A stretch of 27,324 nt of DNA from Candidatus Cardinium hertigii (GTDB lineage Bacteria > Bacteroidota > Bacteroidia > Cytophagales_A > Amoebophilaceae): NCBI RefSeq assembly GCF_003788695.1, contig NZ_RARA01000026.1:6257-33580 (forward strand), read 5' to 3'. Positions 18,661-25,822 of the stretch are shown piece by piece. The notes below the pieces were generated by a model. That model was not told the origin of the DNA. It ran no database searches and saw only the letters and a list, made by a program, of their open reading frames with translations. The number at the start of each line of letters is the position of its first letter. Within the stretch, counting starts at the first letter, position 1. The translations under genes and the position numbers were made by a program.

Positions 18661-19716
18661 ATGAAAAACAGTATATTAAATACAATCAAAAAAATAACCG
18701 GTATAAGTTTTGGAATGCTTTTTATGTGCCGGTGTAGTAGCTTATCGTCTAACATGAAACCAAAAAATCCAGTGAATAGCTACCATGTCGATCTCATTGC
18801 ACCTGCTTATAAAGCAAAATCAGATTTAAGTAGCATCCAAAAGTACATAACCGATTTAGAACTTAAGCCCCATATATCGGACACTATATATAAAGGAAGT
18901 GATCCCATGTATCCGGCACCTGATAAATATAGAGCAACCGATTTAATTCGCGCCTTAACAAGTGATCATGAAATTATTTGGCCACTTCGAGGAGGTCAAG
19001 GGTTTGCAGCGCTTATTCCTTACTTGGAAAAATTATCCGATGAAGAAAAAAGAAAAATAGAGCAAAATAGAAATAAGAAAGTGCTAATAGGGTATAGTGA
19101 TATTACGGTTGGCCACACTTATCTGCAAAACAAATATAATTATCAGACCCTACACGCTACTATGCCGGATTTAATAGTAGAAGGTCCTACTGTTGTTTCT
19201 AGTGATTCTGTTAAAAAACTAGAAGCATTAATACGGGGGGATCAAAATAGCGTTACCTATAGTTTAGCACAAATCAATAATGGCGTTAAAGTTAAAGATG
19301 AGGGAATACAATCTAAAATCATAGGTGGTAACATGACGCTTATTAGAGATACCATGGCTACTCCTTGGCAGGTAAATATAAAAGATCGCATTCTATTTTT
19401 AGAAGATGTACACGAAAGCCCAGAGCGACTGGAACGTGCATTCACACATTTAATCCAAACCAACGTCTTAGGGGAAGCAGATGCAGTAATTTGTGGTGAT
19501 TTCTATGAATCAAGCGATCCACTAGCGATAGAATGTGTTAAGGAACGATTTGCCCATCATGCTCCCTGTCCAGTATTTAGTGTTACAGGTATAGGCCACA
19601 GTCCTATAAATAATCCTTTACCGCTTAATACGCATACGACCTTGCGCTTAGAAGATGAACAAGAAGGTTTGTTTACTATCGAAGTAGAAAATGTAGATCT
19701 CTTTAAAAAGAAATAA
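18661..19716 (+). CDS. LD-carboxypeptidase (S66 family) with N-terminal export signal
   Basis: Protein of 351 residues. The S66 catalytic triad is readable: Ser146 in IGYSDIT, Glu248 in ILFLEDV and His313 in GIGHSPINNPLPL. The Ser-Glu spacing of 102 equals that of Pseudomonas LdcA (Ser115/Glu217) as I recall it. GGNMTLI lies between, as in the family. LdcA removes the terminal D-Ala from muropeptide tetrapeptides during peptidoglycan recycling. It is usually cytosolic, but here residues 1-25 form a basic, hydrophobic leader (KKITGISFGMLFMCRCSS), and the catalytic domain starts only near 40. Cys23 or Cys25 could be lipidated, although neither context is a perfect lipobox. It is followed by a hairpin at 19727-19752 and then the PBP4-type gene on the same strand. 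MccF-like immunity proteins belong to the same family and cannot be excluded. Confidence 0.9.
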   Translation: MKNSILNTIKKITGISFGMLFMCRCSSLSSNMKPKNPVNSYHVDLIAPAYKAKSDLSSIQKYITDLELKPHISDTIYKGSDPMYPAPDKYRATDLIRALTSDHEIIWPLRGGQGFAALIPYLEKLSDEEKRKIEQNRNKKVLIGYSDITVGHTYLQNKYNYQTLHATMPDLIVEGPTVVSSDSVKKLEALIRGDQNSVTYSLAQINNGVKVKDEGIQSKIIGGNMTLIRDTMATPWQVNIKDRILFLEDVHESPERLERAFTHLIQTNVLGEADAVICGDFYESSDPLAIECVKERFAHHAPCPVFSVTGIGHSPINNPLPLNTHTTLRLEDEQEGLFTIEVENVDLFKKK

Positions 19717-19726
19717 CGTGTATAAC

Positions 19727-19752
19727 TAGGTCTAGTCTATTGGTTAGACCTA
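19727..19752 (+). terminator. Probable terminator of the LD-carboxypeptidase gene
   Basis: TAGGTCTA and TAGACCTA form a perfect 8-bp stem with a 10-nt loop, 11 bp after the stop codon, followed by AATCTAGGGCTTTT. A modest T-run makes it a plausible intrinsic terminator. Confidence 0.5.
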
Positions 19753-19783
19753 ATCTAGGGCTTTTATCTAGTATCCGTTCACT

Positions 19784-19875
19784 CAATGGCGTCAACTTAA
19801 GGCAATTCATGATTAGCCTACCCTCCTATTCTACTTGGTTATCAATAACAGCTAAACCTTAAGTTGACGCCATTG
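19784..19875. mobile_element. 92-bp MITE-like element, copy 1
   Basis: Perfect 19-bp terminal inverted repeats: CAATGGCGTCAACTTAAGG at 19784-19802 and its reverse complement at 19857-19875. TCCGTTCACT flanks both sides directly (19774-19783 and 19876-19885), a probable 10-bp target duplication. The core has no ORF. The whole segment 19771-19891 is identical to 27141-27261. The host sequence is the dispersed repeat, known without the element at 13031 and 18479. Confidence 0.85.
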
Positions 19876-19980
19876 TCCGTTCACTTGCGTGATAGCCATA
19901 TTTTATAGATTATAGCAAATGGCTAATAAAACTACTTCTTTTAAAGCTACTTTTTTTGTTTGATCAAAAAAAGCAGTAAA
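19876..19980. repeat. Dispersed repeat, copy interrupted by the MITE
   Basis: TCCGTTCACTTGCGTG, then TAGCCATATTTTATAGATTA, AACTACTTCTTTTAAAGCTAC and the TTGATC hairpin follow the same order as in 13031-13171. Its left end is GTATCCGTTCACT at 19771-19783, on the other side of the MITE. Confidence 0.7.
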
Positions 19981-20049
19981 AATATTTTTTGTAAAAAACA
20001 CATTAGAAGGCATTTTTAGCGCTTGTTAATATTAAAAAGTATAAATCTT

Positions 20050-21492
20050 ATGCAAAACATTAAAAAATATAGATACCATTATGTATGGTGGCTGTATAGC
20101 CTTATTGTATTACTAGGATGTAATAAGGGGATATCCCGCATGCAAACTGCTCTTCCTTTGGTTACTTCCCACGAAGAAATCGGTAAGCTTATAAACGATA
20201 AAATACAGAATGTAGATCCAAGTCTTAACGTAGGCATTAAAATTATTGACTTAAAAAGTGGTCAAATTATTTACACAAAAAATTCCAATCGCTATTATAC
20301 GCCTGCCAGCCTTACCAAGGTATTTACCTTATTGGCATTGAACGAATATTTTCAATGTCCCTATCCTTTTAGCAGTGCCATTTACTTAAATCAGGATAAG
20401 GATCGATACTATCTTACGATAGATGACCCCAATTTCTTACAAGCAGATTTAAAAGTTTTATTGGACATGCTTGCTAAGCAAGGGATTGTTTTAGATCACC
20501 TTGATGTTATGCGACAAGCGTTCTCTATTCCTCCAACAATGGTACAGAGAAGTGTAGATGATATGCATTGCGCCTATGGCGCCCCTATTACTAGGGTACA
20601 TGTTAACAAGAATATTTGTTCCCTTATTGCCAAGTCAAGCAAGATAGGGGAAAAAGTTACCATAGATAAAGATATATTTTTCCCTTATGATCTTAATATT
20701 AAGGCAATTACTGTTCAAAATGACCAAGAAGCTATCCCTTTAAGTATAGTTTGGGATGGTAAACAATGTACCATTAACGGTGCATTAAAGGTAGGTAAAG
20801 AGGAGTCACTGAAATTAGCCATTCATGAAGATGATCATTACCATTACGTAGTAGCCATGATTAAACATTTTTTGCCTAACGCATCAGTAGCTTTTCAAGA
20901 TTCAAAACAAAAAGAAGATGAAGAGGAAAAGGTTAAAAATAGTACCGTACCGTCCGATGCTATTGTATCACGAAAAAAAAGTTACGCAGATATAGCTGGT
21001 ATAGCACTTAAAACATCTGATAATTTTATTGCTGATTATGTGCTTGCTAGTTATGCTACACAAGAAAATCAACCAACATGGGATGATGCTACGCATCGGC
21101 TTAGAGAAAAGATAAACGAGGTATTTCAAGTTGATTTAACAAAATCTAAAATGGATGACGGCTCTGGATTATCAAGACGTAATTTGTTTACTGTAGAGCA
21201 AATAAGTGATTTTTTAGGAACCACATACCAAAAACCAAACTTTAATGAAATGCAGTCTTTAATGGCGTATTCTCAGCAGGATGAAGGGACCACTATTGCA
21301 GGACGTTTTCCCAAGAATATGCGGGTATATGCCAAAACAGGAACACTATCTGGTGTATCCAACTTATGTGGATATGTCTACCCTAAACAGTACGAAACAC
21401 CTTATAGTTTTGTGATCACTATGAATAATTTCTGTGATCCTATAAAAAATTATCGAGATTTACAAGATAATATTATAAAATTGTTTCAATAA
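20050..21492 (+). CDS. dacB: PBP4-type D-alanyl-D-alanine carboxypeptidase/endopeptidase lipoprotein (S13)
   Basis: A penicillin-binding serine peptidase that trims or cleaves peptidoglycan cross-links in the periplasm. The frame is open from an ATG at 20023, but the ATG at 20050 gives a clean lipoprotein signal (MQNIKKYRYHYVWWLYSLIVLLGC; Cys24 after LLG) and 480 residues, so I prefer it. Active-site motifs, numbered from 20023: SLTK (Ser96, Lys99), SDN (332-334) and KTG (438-440), with the long insert between the first two that is typical of S13. Two features support S13 over low-molecular-weight S11 enzymes: the DDGSGLSR segment and the YAKTGTLSGVSNLCGYV ending. A Lys/Glu-rich loop sits near 303-315. 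The LD-carboxypeptidase gene lies upstream on the same strand, but a terminator and MITE separate them. Confidence 0.93.
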   Translation: MQNIKKYRYHYVWWLYSLIVLLGCNKGISRMQTALPLVTSHEEIGKLINDKIQNVDPSLNVGIKIIDLKSGQIIYTKNSNRYYTPASLTKVFTLLALNEYFQCPYPFSSAIYLNQDKDRYYLTIDDPNFLQADLKVLLDMLAKQGIVLDHLDVMRQAFSIPPTMVQRSVDDMHCAYGAPITRVHVNKNICSLIAKSSKIGEKVTIDKDIFFPYDLNIKAITVQNDQEAIPLSIVWDGKQCTINGALKVGKEESLKLAIHEDDHYHYVVAMIKHFLPNASVAFQDSKQKEDEEEKVKNSTVPSDAIVSRKKSYADIAGIALKTSDNFIADYVLASYATQENQPTWDDATHRLREKINEVFQVDLTKSKMDDGSGLSRRNLFTVEQISDFLGTTYQKPNFNEMQSLMAYSQQDEGTTIAGRFPKNMRVYAKTGTLSGVSNLCGYVYPKQYETPYSFVITMNNFCDPIKNYRDLQDNIIKLFQ

Positions 21493-21778
21493 AATTTCCT
21501 TTGATAATATCCGGTGGGCTGCCAGGGAACGCTTATTCTATAGGGATAGCAGGCGCAGGCGCTTTGCTACCTGATTGTATCTACTGATGTTGCCGCGCCC
21601 ACATCCTCCCATCCTACCGTGGTTAATATAGATAGGAAGTGTGAATATGCTAAAATTAAGTATCCGTTATGTAGCATTTTAGCCCAAAATTGCCTATAAA
21701 ATTCTTACATGCATAGCCATGCAAACGTTTATCCCTTTTTCAAAGGCCATGCAATAGATGCTATTTTAAACTTTTTCT
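21493..21778. other. Intergenic with a GC-rich island
   Basis: About 285 bp. 21511-21620 is about 57% G+C by hand count, far above its surroundings; the remainder is AT-rich and includes GTATCCGTTA (21660-21669) and GGCCATGCAATAG (near 21746), both related to dispersed motifs. A 24-codon frame lies on the minus strand at 21538-21612 (MGGCGRGNISRYNQVAKRL...). No known RNA family is recognised. Confidence 0.4.
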
Positions 21779-23563
21779 ATGATGGCAACCACCCTTTCCC
21801 CCCGTATTAGAACGGGGACAGATGATTTTAAAAATCTGCTGTTACACAGTGATGTATTTGTGGACAAAAGCCTTTTAATCCAGGAATTATTGACAGAAAG
21901 CAGTGAAGTAATATTGATTACCCGGCCCAGACGTTGGGGAAAAAGCCTAAATATGGATATGATTCGCAAGTTCTTTGAACTTGAGGTGAATAAGCAAGGG
22001 GACCCACTACCTAAAACAGCAAAGCTTAACCATTTACTTTTTATAGGAGGAGAGGTAAATGTAGGCTTTGATGAAACCACTATACTTCATCCTTTAAAAA
22101 TTGCTGATAATAGCTATGCCATCAAACGACAAGGTCAATTCCCAGTGATGGTATTAAACCTTAAAGATGTTAAAGGTAGCAATGATCAAGAAATTGAAAC
22201 AGGTATAGGAATTGCGCTTAAAAATACGTATAACCAACATGATTATTTATTACACAGTACTTCCATTAATCTGCATGACAAGAAAGGGTTTCAAATTTAT
22301 CTAAATGAGGAAGCAACTAAGCCGTATTTGAAACAGGGGTTGCGTTTTTTAAGTGAGCTACTCTACAAGCATTTTAACCAAAAGGTCTACATGCTCATTG
22401 ATGAATACGATACCCCTATTAACCATGCCTATATCAAGTTTGGCCATCAAAGCGATGTCTTTGACTCAGTCTTGGAGCTATTCCGAGGTATACTGGGCAG
22501 CGCTTTAAAAAGCAATCCCTACTTAGAAAAAGGTCTGATTACCGGCATATTACGTATTGCTAAAGCCAATCTCTTTTCAGATTTAAATAATATACGGGAA
22601 TATACCTTACTAGATAAACGCTATGCCTCATTTTATGGTTTTACGCAAGCAGAAGTAGACACGCTGTTGACGCAAGTAGCTACAGAAACAGCCCCAGCTA
22701 CCATTCAAGATTGGTACAATGGCTACTCCTTTGGAGGGGAAATTATTTACAATCCCTGGTCGATTATGCAATGCCTAGCCAGTCAAGGTACATTAGACTA
22801 TTATTGGTTAGACAGTGGCGGTACGGGTTTAATAGATAAAGCGTGGCTAGCAGATGAAATGCAGGAAGATTTGCAAGCGTTGGTTATGGGTAAAGCTATT
22901 ACCTCTCCCATTACTAAGCAAATTAGTTTTCCAGATATAGATAAGCCAATTGGTTTATTAAGTTTACTGTTATTTAGTGGTTATTTAAATCCCATGCCCT
23001 ACCAAGTAGAGGAGCATATTTACCAATTAAGCATCCCCAATAAGGAAATAGCCTACATCTATAAGGCAAGAATGTTGCAATGGGTTACCAATCAGTTACA
23101 TATGGACCGTTCCAGCTATTATGCTTTTGTCCATTTGCTACCAGCAGGTCATATAGAAGCTTTTAAAGAAAAATTACAAACCTTACTGCAAACTGCTACC
23201 AGTTTTTATCAAACAGGGAGTGCCAAAGCAGAGCTGTTTTACAGTGGTTTTATGTTGGGCATGTTGCATATGCTGGCTTCTGAATATACCATAGAAAGTG
23301 AAATAGAAACGGGCAGTGGTAGAGCAGATATGCTTTTAATACCACAAATAGGTAAACAAAGCAATGCATTGATTATAGAGTATAAAATAGCCAAAGATCC
23401 CATAAATCTGGATAAGATGGCTCAAGCTGGGTTGGCACAAATTCAGGATAGACAGTATGCTAGCAAAATAAAACGTCATCTCCATGTAAAAAAAATTACC
23501 AAATTAGCCTTTGCTTTTTGTGGTAAGGAGGTAGCAGTGGCATATCAAGTGGATAACCTATGA
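21779..23563 (+). CDS. AAA-ATPase-like protein with C-terminal PD-(D/E)XK nuclease-like domain
   Basis: Protein of 594 residues in the family annotated as AAA-ATPase_like plus PDDEXK_9 (formerly DUF1703). It starts with TGTDDFKNLLLHSDVFVDKSLLI; the P-loop-like motif is ITRPRRWGKS (47-56), whose usual GxxGxGK pattern is altered as in the rest of the family. Walker B is MLIDEYDTPI (Asp208, Glu209). The C-terminal nuclease-like core has Glu in SEIETGSGRAD, Asp517, and Glu534-Tyr-Lys536 (IIEYKIAK), consistent with an intact E-D-ExK site. The family is multi-copy in Bacteroidota and expanded in Amoebophilaceae; its biological role is not established and it often lies among mobile DNA, as here (an 80-bp MITE begins 60 bp after the stop). 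The second Met, one codon later, may be the start. No signal peptide. Confidence 0.88.
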   Translation: MMATTLSPRIRTGTDDFKNLLLHSDVFVDKSLLIQELLTESSEVILITRPRRWGKSLNMDMIRKFFELEVNKQGDPLPKTAKLNHLLFIGGEVNVGFDETTILHPLKIADNSYAIKRQGQFPVMVLNLKDVKGSNDQEIETGIGIALKNTYNQHDYLLHSTSINLHDKKGFQIYLNEEATKPYLKQGLRFLSELLYKHFNQKVYMLIDEYDTPINHAYIKFGHQSDVFDSVLELFRGILGSALKSNPYLEKGLITGILRIAKANLFSDLNNIREYTLLDKRYASFYGFTQAEVDTLLTQVATETAPATIQDWYNGYSFGGEIIYNPWSIMQCLASQGTLDYYWLDSGGTGLIDKAWLADEMQEDLQALVMGKAITSPITKQISFPDIDKPIGLLSLLLFSGYLNPMPYQVEEHIYQLSIPNKEIAYIYKARMLQWVTNQLHMDRSSYYAFVHLLPAGHIEAFKEKLQTLLQTATSFYQTGSAKAELFYSGFMLGMLHMLASEYTIESEIETGSGRADMLLIPQIGKQSNALIIEYKIAKDPINLDKMAQAGLAQIQDRQYASKIKRHLHVKKITKLAFAFCGKEVAVAYQVDNL

Positions 23564-23817
23564 GCATGCTTTACATGATAATTTGCATTTTTGATCCATC
23601 ACTTTTTTGGATGTTTCATGGTTGTTTAGTCCCAGATTGTGGTAGTTTGGTTTAGTAAAATACACAATTATAATATACTTCACCACAATCTGGGACTAAA
23701 CACCTATTTTTATAGTAAACTTTAGTTGTTTTTTTGATAAAAAAAAAGAGAGAAGGTATATTAAAACCAACAGGTAACCAATAAATAATAATGTACAATA
23801 ATTAAATTGAAATCCAT
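23564..23817. other. Intergenic with a second MITE-like element
   Basis: About 255 bp, one third of which is the inverted-repeat element at 23623-23702. The remainder is AT-rich, with an A-run near 23742-23752, and shows no gene. Confidence 0.5.
23623..23702. mobile_element. 80-bp inverted-repeat element (MITE-like)
   Basis: Perfect 21-bp terminal inverted repeats at 23623-23643 (beginning TGTTTAGTCCCAGATTG) and 23682-23702, separated by 38 bp of AT-rich sequence. No ORF lies inside and I see no clear target duplication. The long loop and absence of a T-run argue against an ordinary terminator, although the transcript of the upstream gene would fold here. Confidence 0.75.
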
Positions 23818-24015
23818 ATGAAAATAAAAATAACTTCTAATATAAATGGAAGGATAGGTATGTTTTGCGTTATAGCTATAGTGGCTGCTTGCCAAAGCAC
23901 AAAACAAAACGTTAATGCTCAATTAACAAAATTAGTAGAAGCGTATAATGAAAGGTGTGCCCCCTTTGAAATAACTTATGAAGTAGAAGAGGGACCCAAT
24001 GGTCCATACAAGTAG
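23818..24015 (+). CDS. Small lipoprotein, possibly truncated
   Basis: Protein of 65 residues. The signal MKIKITSNINGRIGMFCVIAI leads to IVAAC, a good lipobox with Cys25. The mature part, about 40 residues, begins QSTKQNVNAQL and ends EEGPNGPYK. The stop codon (TAG at 24013) falls inside a copy of the dispersed-repeat tail (GTAGCC, A-run, TCAAACGCTGGTAAAC). The same frame then stays open to a TAA at 24124, with plausible coding sequence (IRFYVQYNLKIEIERIKKF). So this may be a longer gene (to 24126, about 102 codons) broken by repeat-derived sequence, or simply a short lipoprotein. No family is recognised. Convergent with the gene ending at 24106. Confidence 0.55.
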   Translation: MKIKITSNINGRIGMFCVIAIVAACQSTKQNVNAQLTKLVEAYNERCAPFEITYEVEEGPNGPYK

Positions 24016-24045
24016 CCAAAAAAATCAAACGCTGGTAAACAGATA
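24012..24045. repeat. Right-end fragment of the dispersed repeat
   Basis: GTAGCC, seven A, TCAAACGCTGGTAAACAGATAC corresponds to the right part of 13141-13171 (GTAGCC, A-run, TCAAGCGCTGGTGAACG), and its end resembles the inverted form of GTATCCGTTCAC. Only this end is present. Confidence 0.55.
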
Positions 24046-24105
24046 CGATTCTATGTCCAATATAATTTAAAAATAGAAATAGAACGTATTAAAAAATTTG
24101 CTCAA

Positions 24106-25425
24106 TTAATTAGACAGATCCGATAAAAGATCACGTAGTCTTGTTAATAATTCCCTTTGATTTCCATTTGTCCTACGCCATATTGCAAGCTCATCCCCAG
24201 TAGTTAATGTATTACCATCATTACACATCTTAATAGTAAGATGTGGTACATCTCTATAGAGACAAATCAGTGTATCCAACAGTTGCTTAAACTCATCCAC
24301 GCTATATCCCGTATCATAGACTGATAAGAATCTTTTAATACTTTCAGGATCTGTTTGATCAAAAAGCTTTTTTAAATCTTTTCGATCTGATTCAGCAAAA
24401 TCTTCTATAAGATTTAAAAAGTGCTTTCTTGTATTGCCTTTTAATGGTAGCTTCGGCCCCCATTCATCTTGTAGTGAATCATCTGGATGGTTTACTTGCT
24501 CCTGGATCTTTTGTTCAATAAGCTCATTTAAATTAACTTCAGAAGAAGATATAGTTGCCTTACTTTTTATAATTGGCTTCCTGGATGCTTCATCCATTGA
24601 TAACGCCATTTTCGTTTTATCCGATATGACTGGCTTCTTCTGGTGAGGCGCAACGGTTGCCTTTCCTGATTCATCCAGCTCATTCGATTCAGGAGCAATA
24701 GGAGCATTAATAGGCCGTCCCTCTTTTTCCATGGCATTTTTCAAAATCTCTTTCCGTACACTGTTTGGACATTTTGCTAATTTTTCCCTTGTACACGTAT
24801 CTAGATTTATAAGCTCCTGTGGAAGTTTCGATGCGATCAATTGGTCTACCTCATCTGGAGTCTTAGCATTGACAACGGCGTTTTTCAAAGCAATTGATTC
24901 GTCTTCTGGCAAGATGTCCAACAAATCCATATAGTTTTGCTGAGTTTTCATATCAGAATCCATAAACACAGTTAGGCCACATAAGTTTTGGGTGAGAATG
25001 GCCTTTTCCTCTTCTAAATCAACAGCTGATTCAAACTTTTTTTCCAATTCAATACGCTCACATGCTGGCAGTAATTTCAGTAGCGTTCTATACGTTTTCT
25101 GATTGTGAAGGCTAGCATCTATAAATGCAATTAGTTCATCTATTTGCCTAATTTTAAGAGTTCTTTTGTCTAATTTTTCTTGCCCGTTCTTATCTAACAT
25201 TTGTCTTAGCTCCCGACGTGCTTCCTTGCTCTCTTCAGGTAATTGGCTAACAATTGCATCACGTTTAGGCATTAAATCATATCGCACCCCACACTTACAA
25301 CAAAGTGTACAACATAAACAGATTACAACTACAAAAGAAAATAAAAAATAATGTAAAAAACATAAACATTTCTTTCGGAGCTGCCTGGTTAACATATATG
25401 GCTGTAAATAACAATTATAGATCAA
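24106..25425 (-). CDS. Predicted exported or membrane-anchored protein of unknown function
   Basis: Protein of 439 residues. The N-terminus has Arg/Lys followed by a strongly hydrophobic stretch (about 24-38) and a cluster of cysteines, CLCCTLCCKCG (about 36-46), so it is membrane-anchored or a lipoprotein. The rest is hydrophilic and mostly helical. It includes repeated 'D..LDILPEDE / LLKLLPACER'-like segments (roughly 110-200) that look like diverged copies of one helical unit, then a low-complexity Lys/Ser/Pro linker (about 240-300), then a second helical domain to the end. I cannot assign a family. Its size, export signal and modular helical make-up would suit a symbiont envelope or effector protein, but that is speculation. 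The start may be the Met at residue 11 (MLTRQLRKK), which gives a more typical signal peptide. Monocistronic and convergent with the small lipoprotein. Confidence 0.75.
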   Translation of the reverse strand: MIYNCYLQPYMLTRQLRKKCLCFLHYFLFSFVVVICLCCTLCCKCGVRYDLMPKRDAIVSQLPEESKEARRELRQMLDKNGQEKLDKRTLKIRQIDELIAFIDASLHNQKTYRTLLKLLPACERIELEKKFESAVDLEEEKAILTQNLCGLTVFMDSDMKTQQNYMDLLDILPEDESIALKNAVVNAKTPDEVDQLIASKLPQELINLDTCTREKLAKCPNSVRKEILKNAMEKEGRPINAPIAPESNELDESGKATVAPHQKKPVISDKTKMALSMDEASRKPIIKSKATISSSEVNLNELIEQKIQEQVNHPDDSLQDEWGPKLPLKGNTRKHFLNLIEDFAESDRKDLKKLFDQTDPESIKRFLSVYDTGYSVDEFKQLLDTLICLYRDVPHLTIKMCNDGNTLTTGDELAIWRRTNGNQRELLTRLRDLLSDLSN

Positions 25426-25822
25426 AAAATTCTCCTATTGAACCTAGTAAATTACAATACTTTTAAGGCTTGTGCTTTATTTGTATTCTACAAAAAAATT
25501 TACGAATCAGCAAGTATTAAAAATAGCTATCAAGATTTTTTTAAATAGAAAATGTGACACATCTTACCTAAAAGGTGCAGAAAAAGATGCATTTTTAAGG
25601 TAAAAATAAAATATTCGTATATGTTTTAATATATTTCTCTTTCCAAAGACTTAAAAGTAAATTTTTAAGTATAAAGCGTATATACTATAGATCTCTTTTG
25701 AAACCAAAGCTTTAGTAAAAAAATGTATATCATACAAATAGACCGATTCCATGCACCATTATGGATATTATTTTTTAGTTTCAAAAGAGACCTATAGCTG
25801 GTTAGATGGGTAACATTACATT
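25426..25822. other. Intergenic upstream of glyA with an inverted-repeat element
   Basis: About 400 bp between two divergent genes. The right part is an inverted-repeat element (25690-25792) ending about 30 bp before the glyA start. The left part is AT-rich with no gene. No Bacteroidota -33/-7 promoter pair was found. Confidence 0.5.
25690..25792. mobile_element. 103-bp inverted-repeat element upstream of glyA (MITE-like)
   Basis: The ends GATCTCTTTTGAAACCAAA (25690-25708) and, inverted, GGTCTCTTTTGAAACTAAA (25774-25792) match at 17 of 19 positions. TATA occurs immediately outside each end (25686-25689 and 25793-25796), a possible target duplication. The core is AT-rich and non-coding. Its sequence is unrelated to the other two elements. 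Being directly 5' of glyA, it may supply or disturb its leader. Confidence 0.65.

Larger units (their letters stand above)
19717..20049. other. Intergenic holding a MITE inside a dispersed repeat
   Basis: About 330 bp between two plus-strand cell-wall genes. In order: terminator hairpin, GTATCCGTTCACT, the 92-bp MITE, the resumed dispersed repeat to about 19980, then AT-rich leader of the PBP4 gene. Confidence 0.7.

Noticed and set aside
19727..19752. Hairpin after the LD-carboxypeptidase gene as another mobile-element end
   Set aside because: Only an 8-bp stem, right after the stop and followed by T residues; a terminator explains it better.
21779..23563. AAA/PD-(D/E)XK gene as part of a defence island
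   Set aside because: No other defence gene is adjacent, and the family is a common multi-copy gene in this lineage, so context gives no support.
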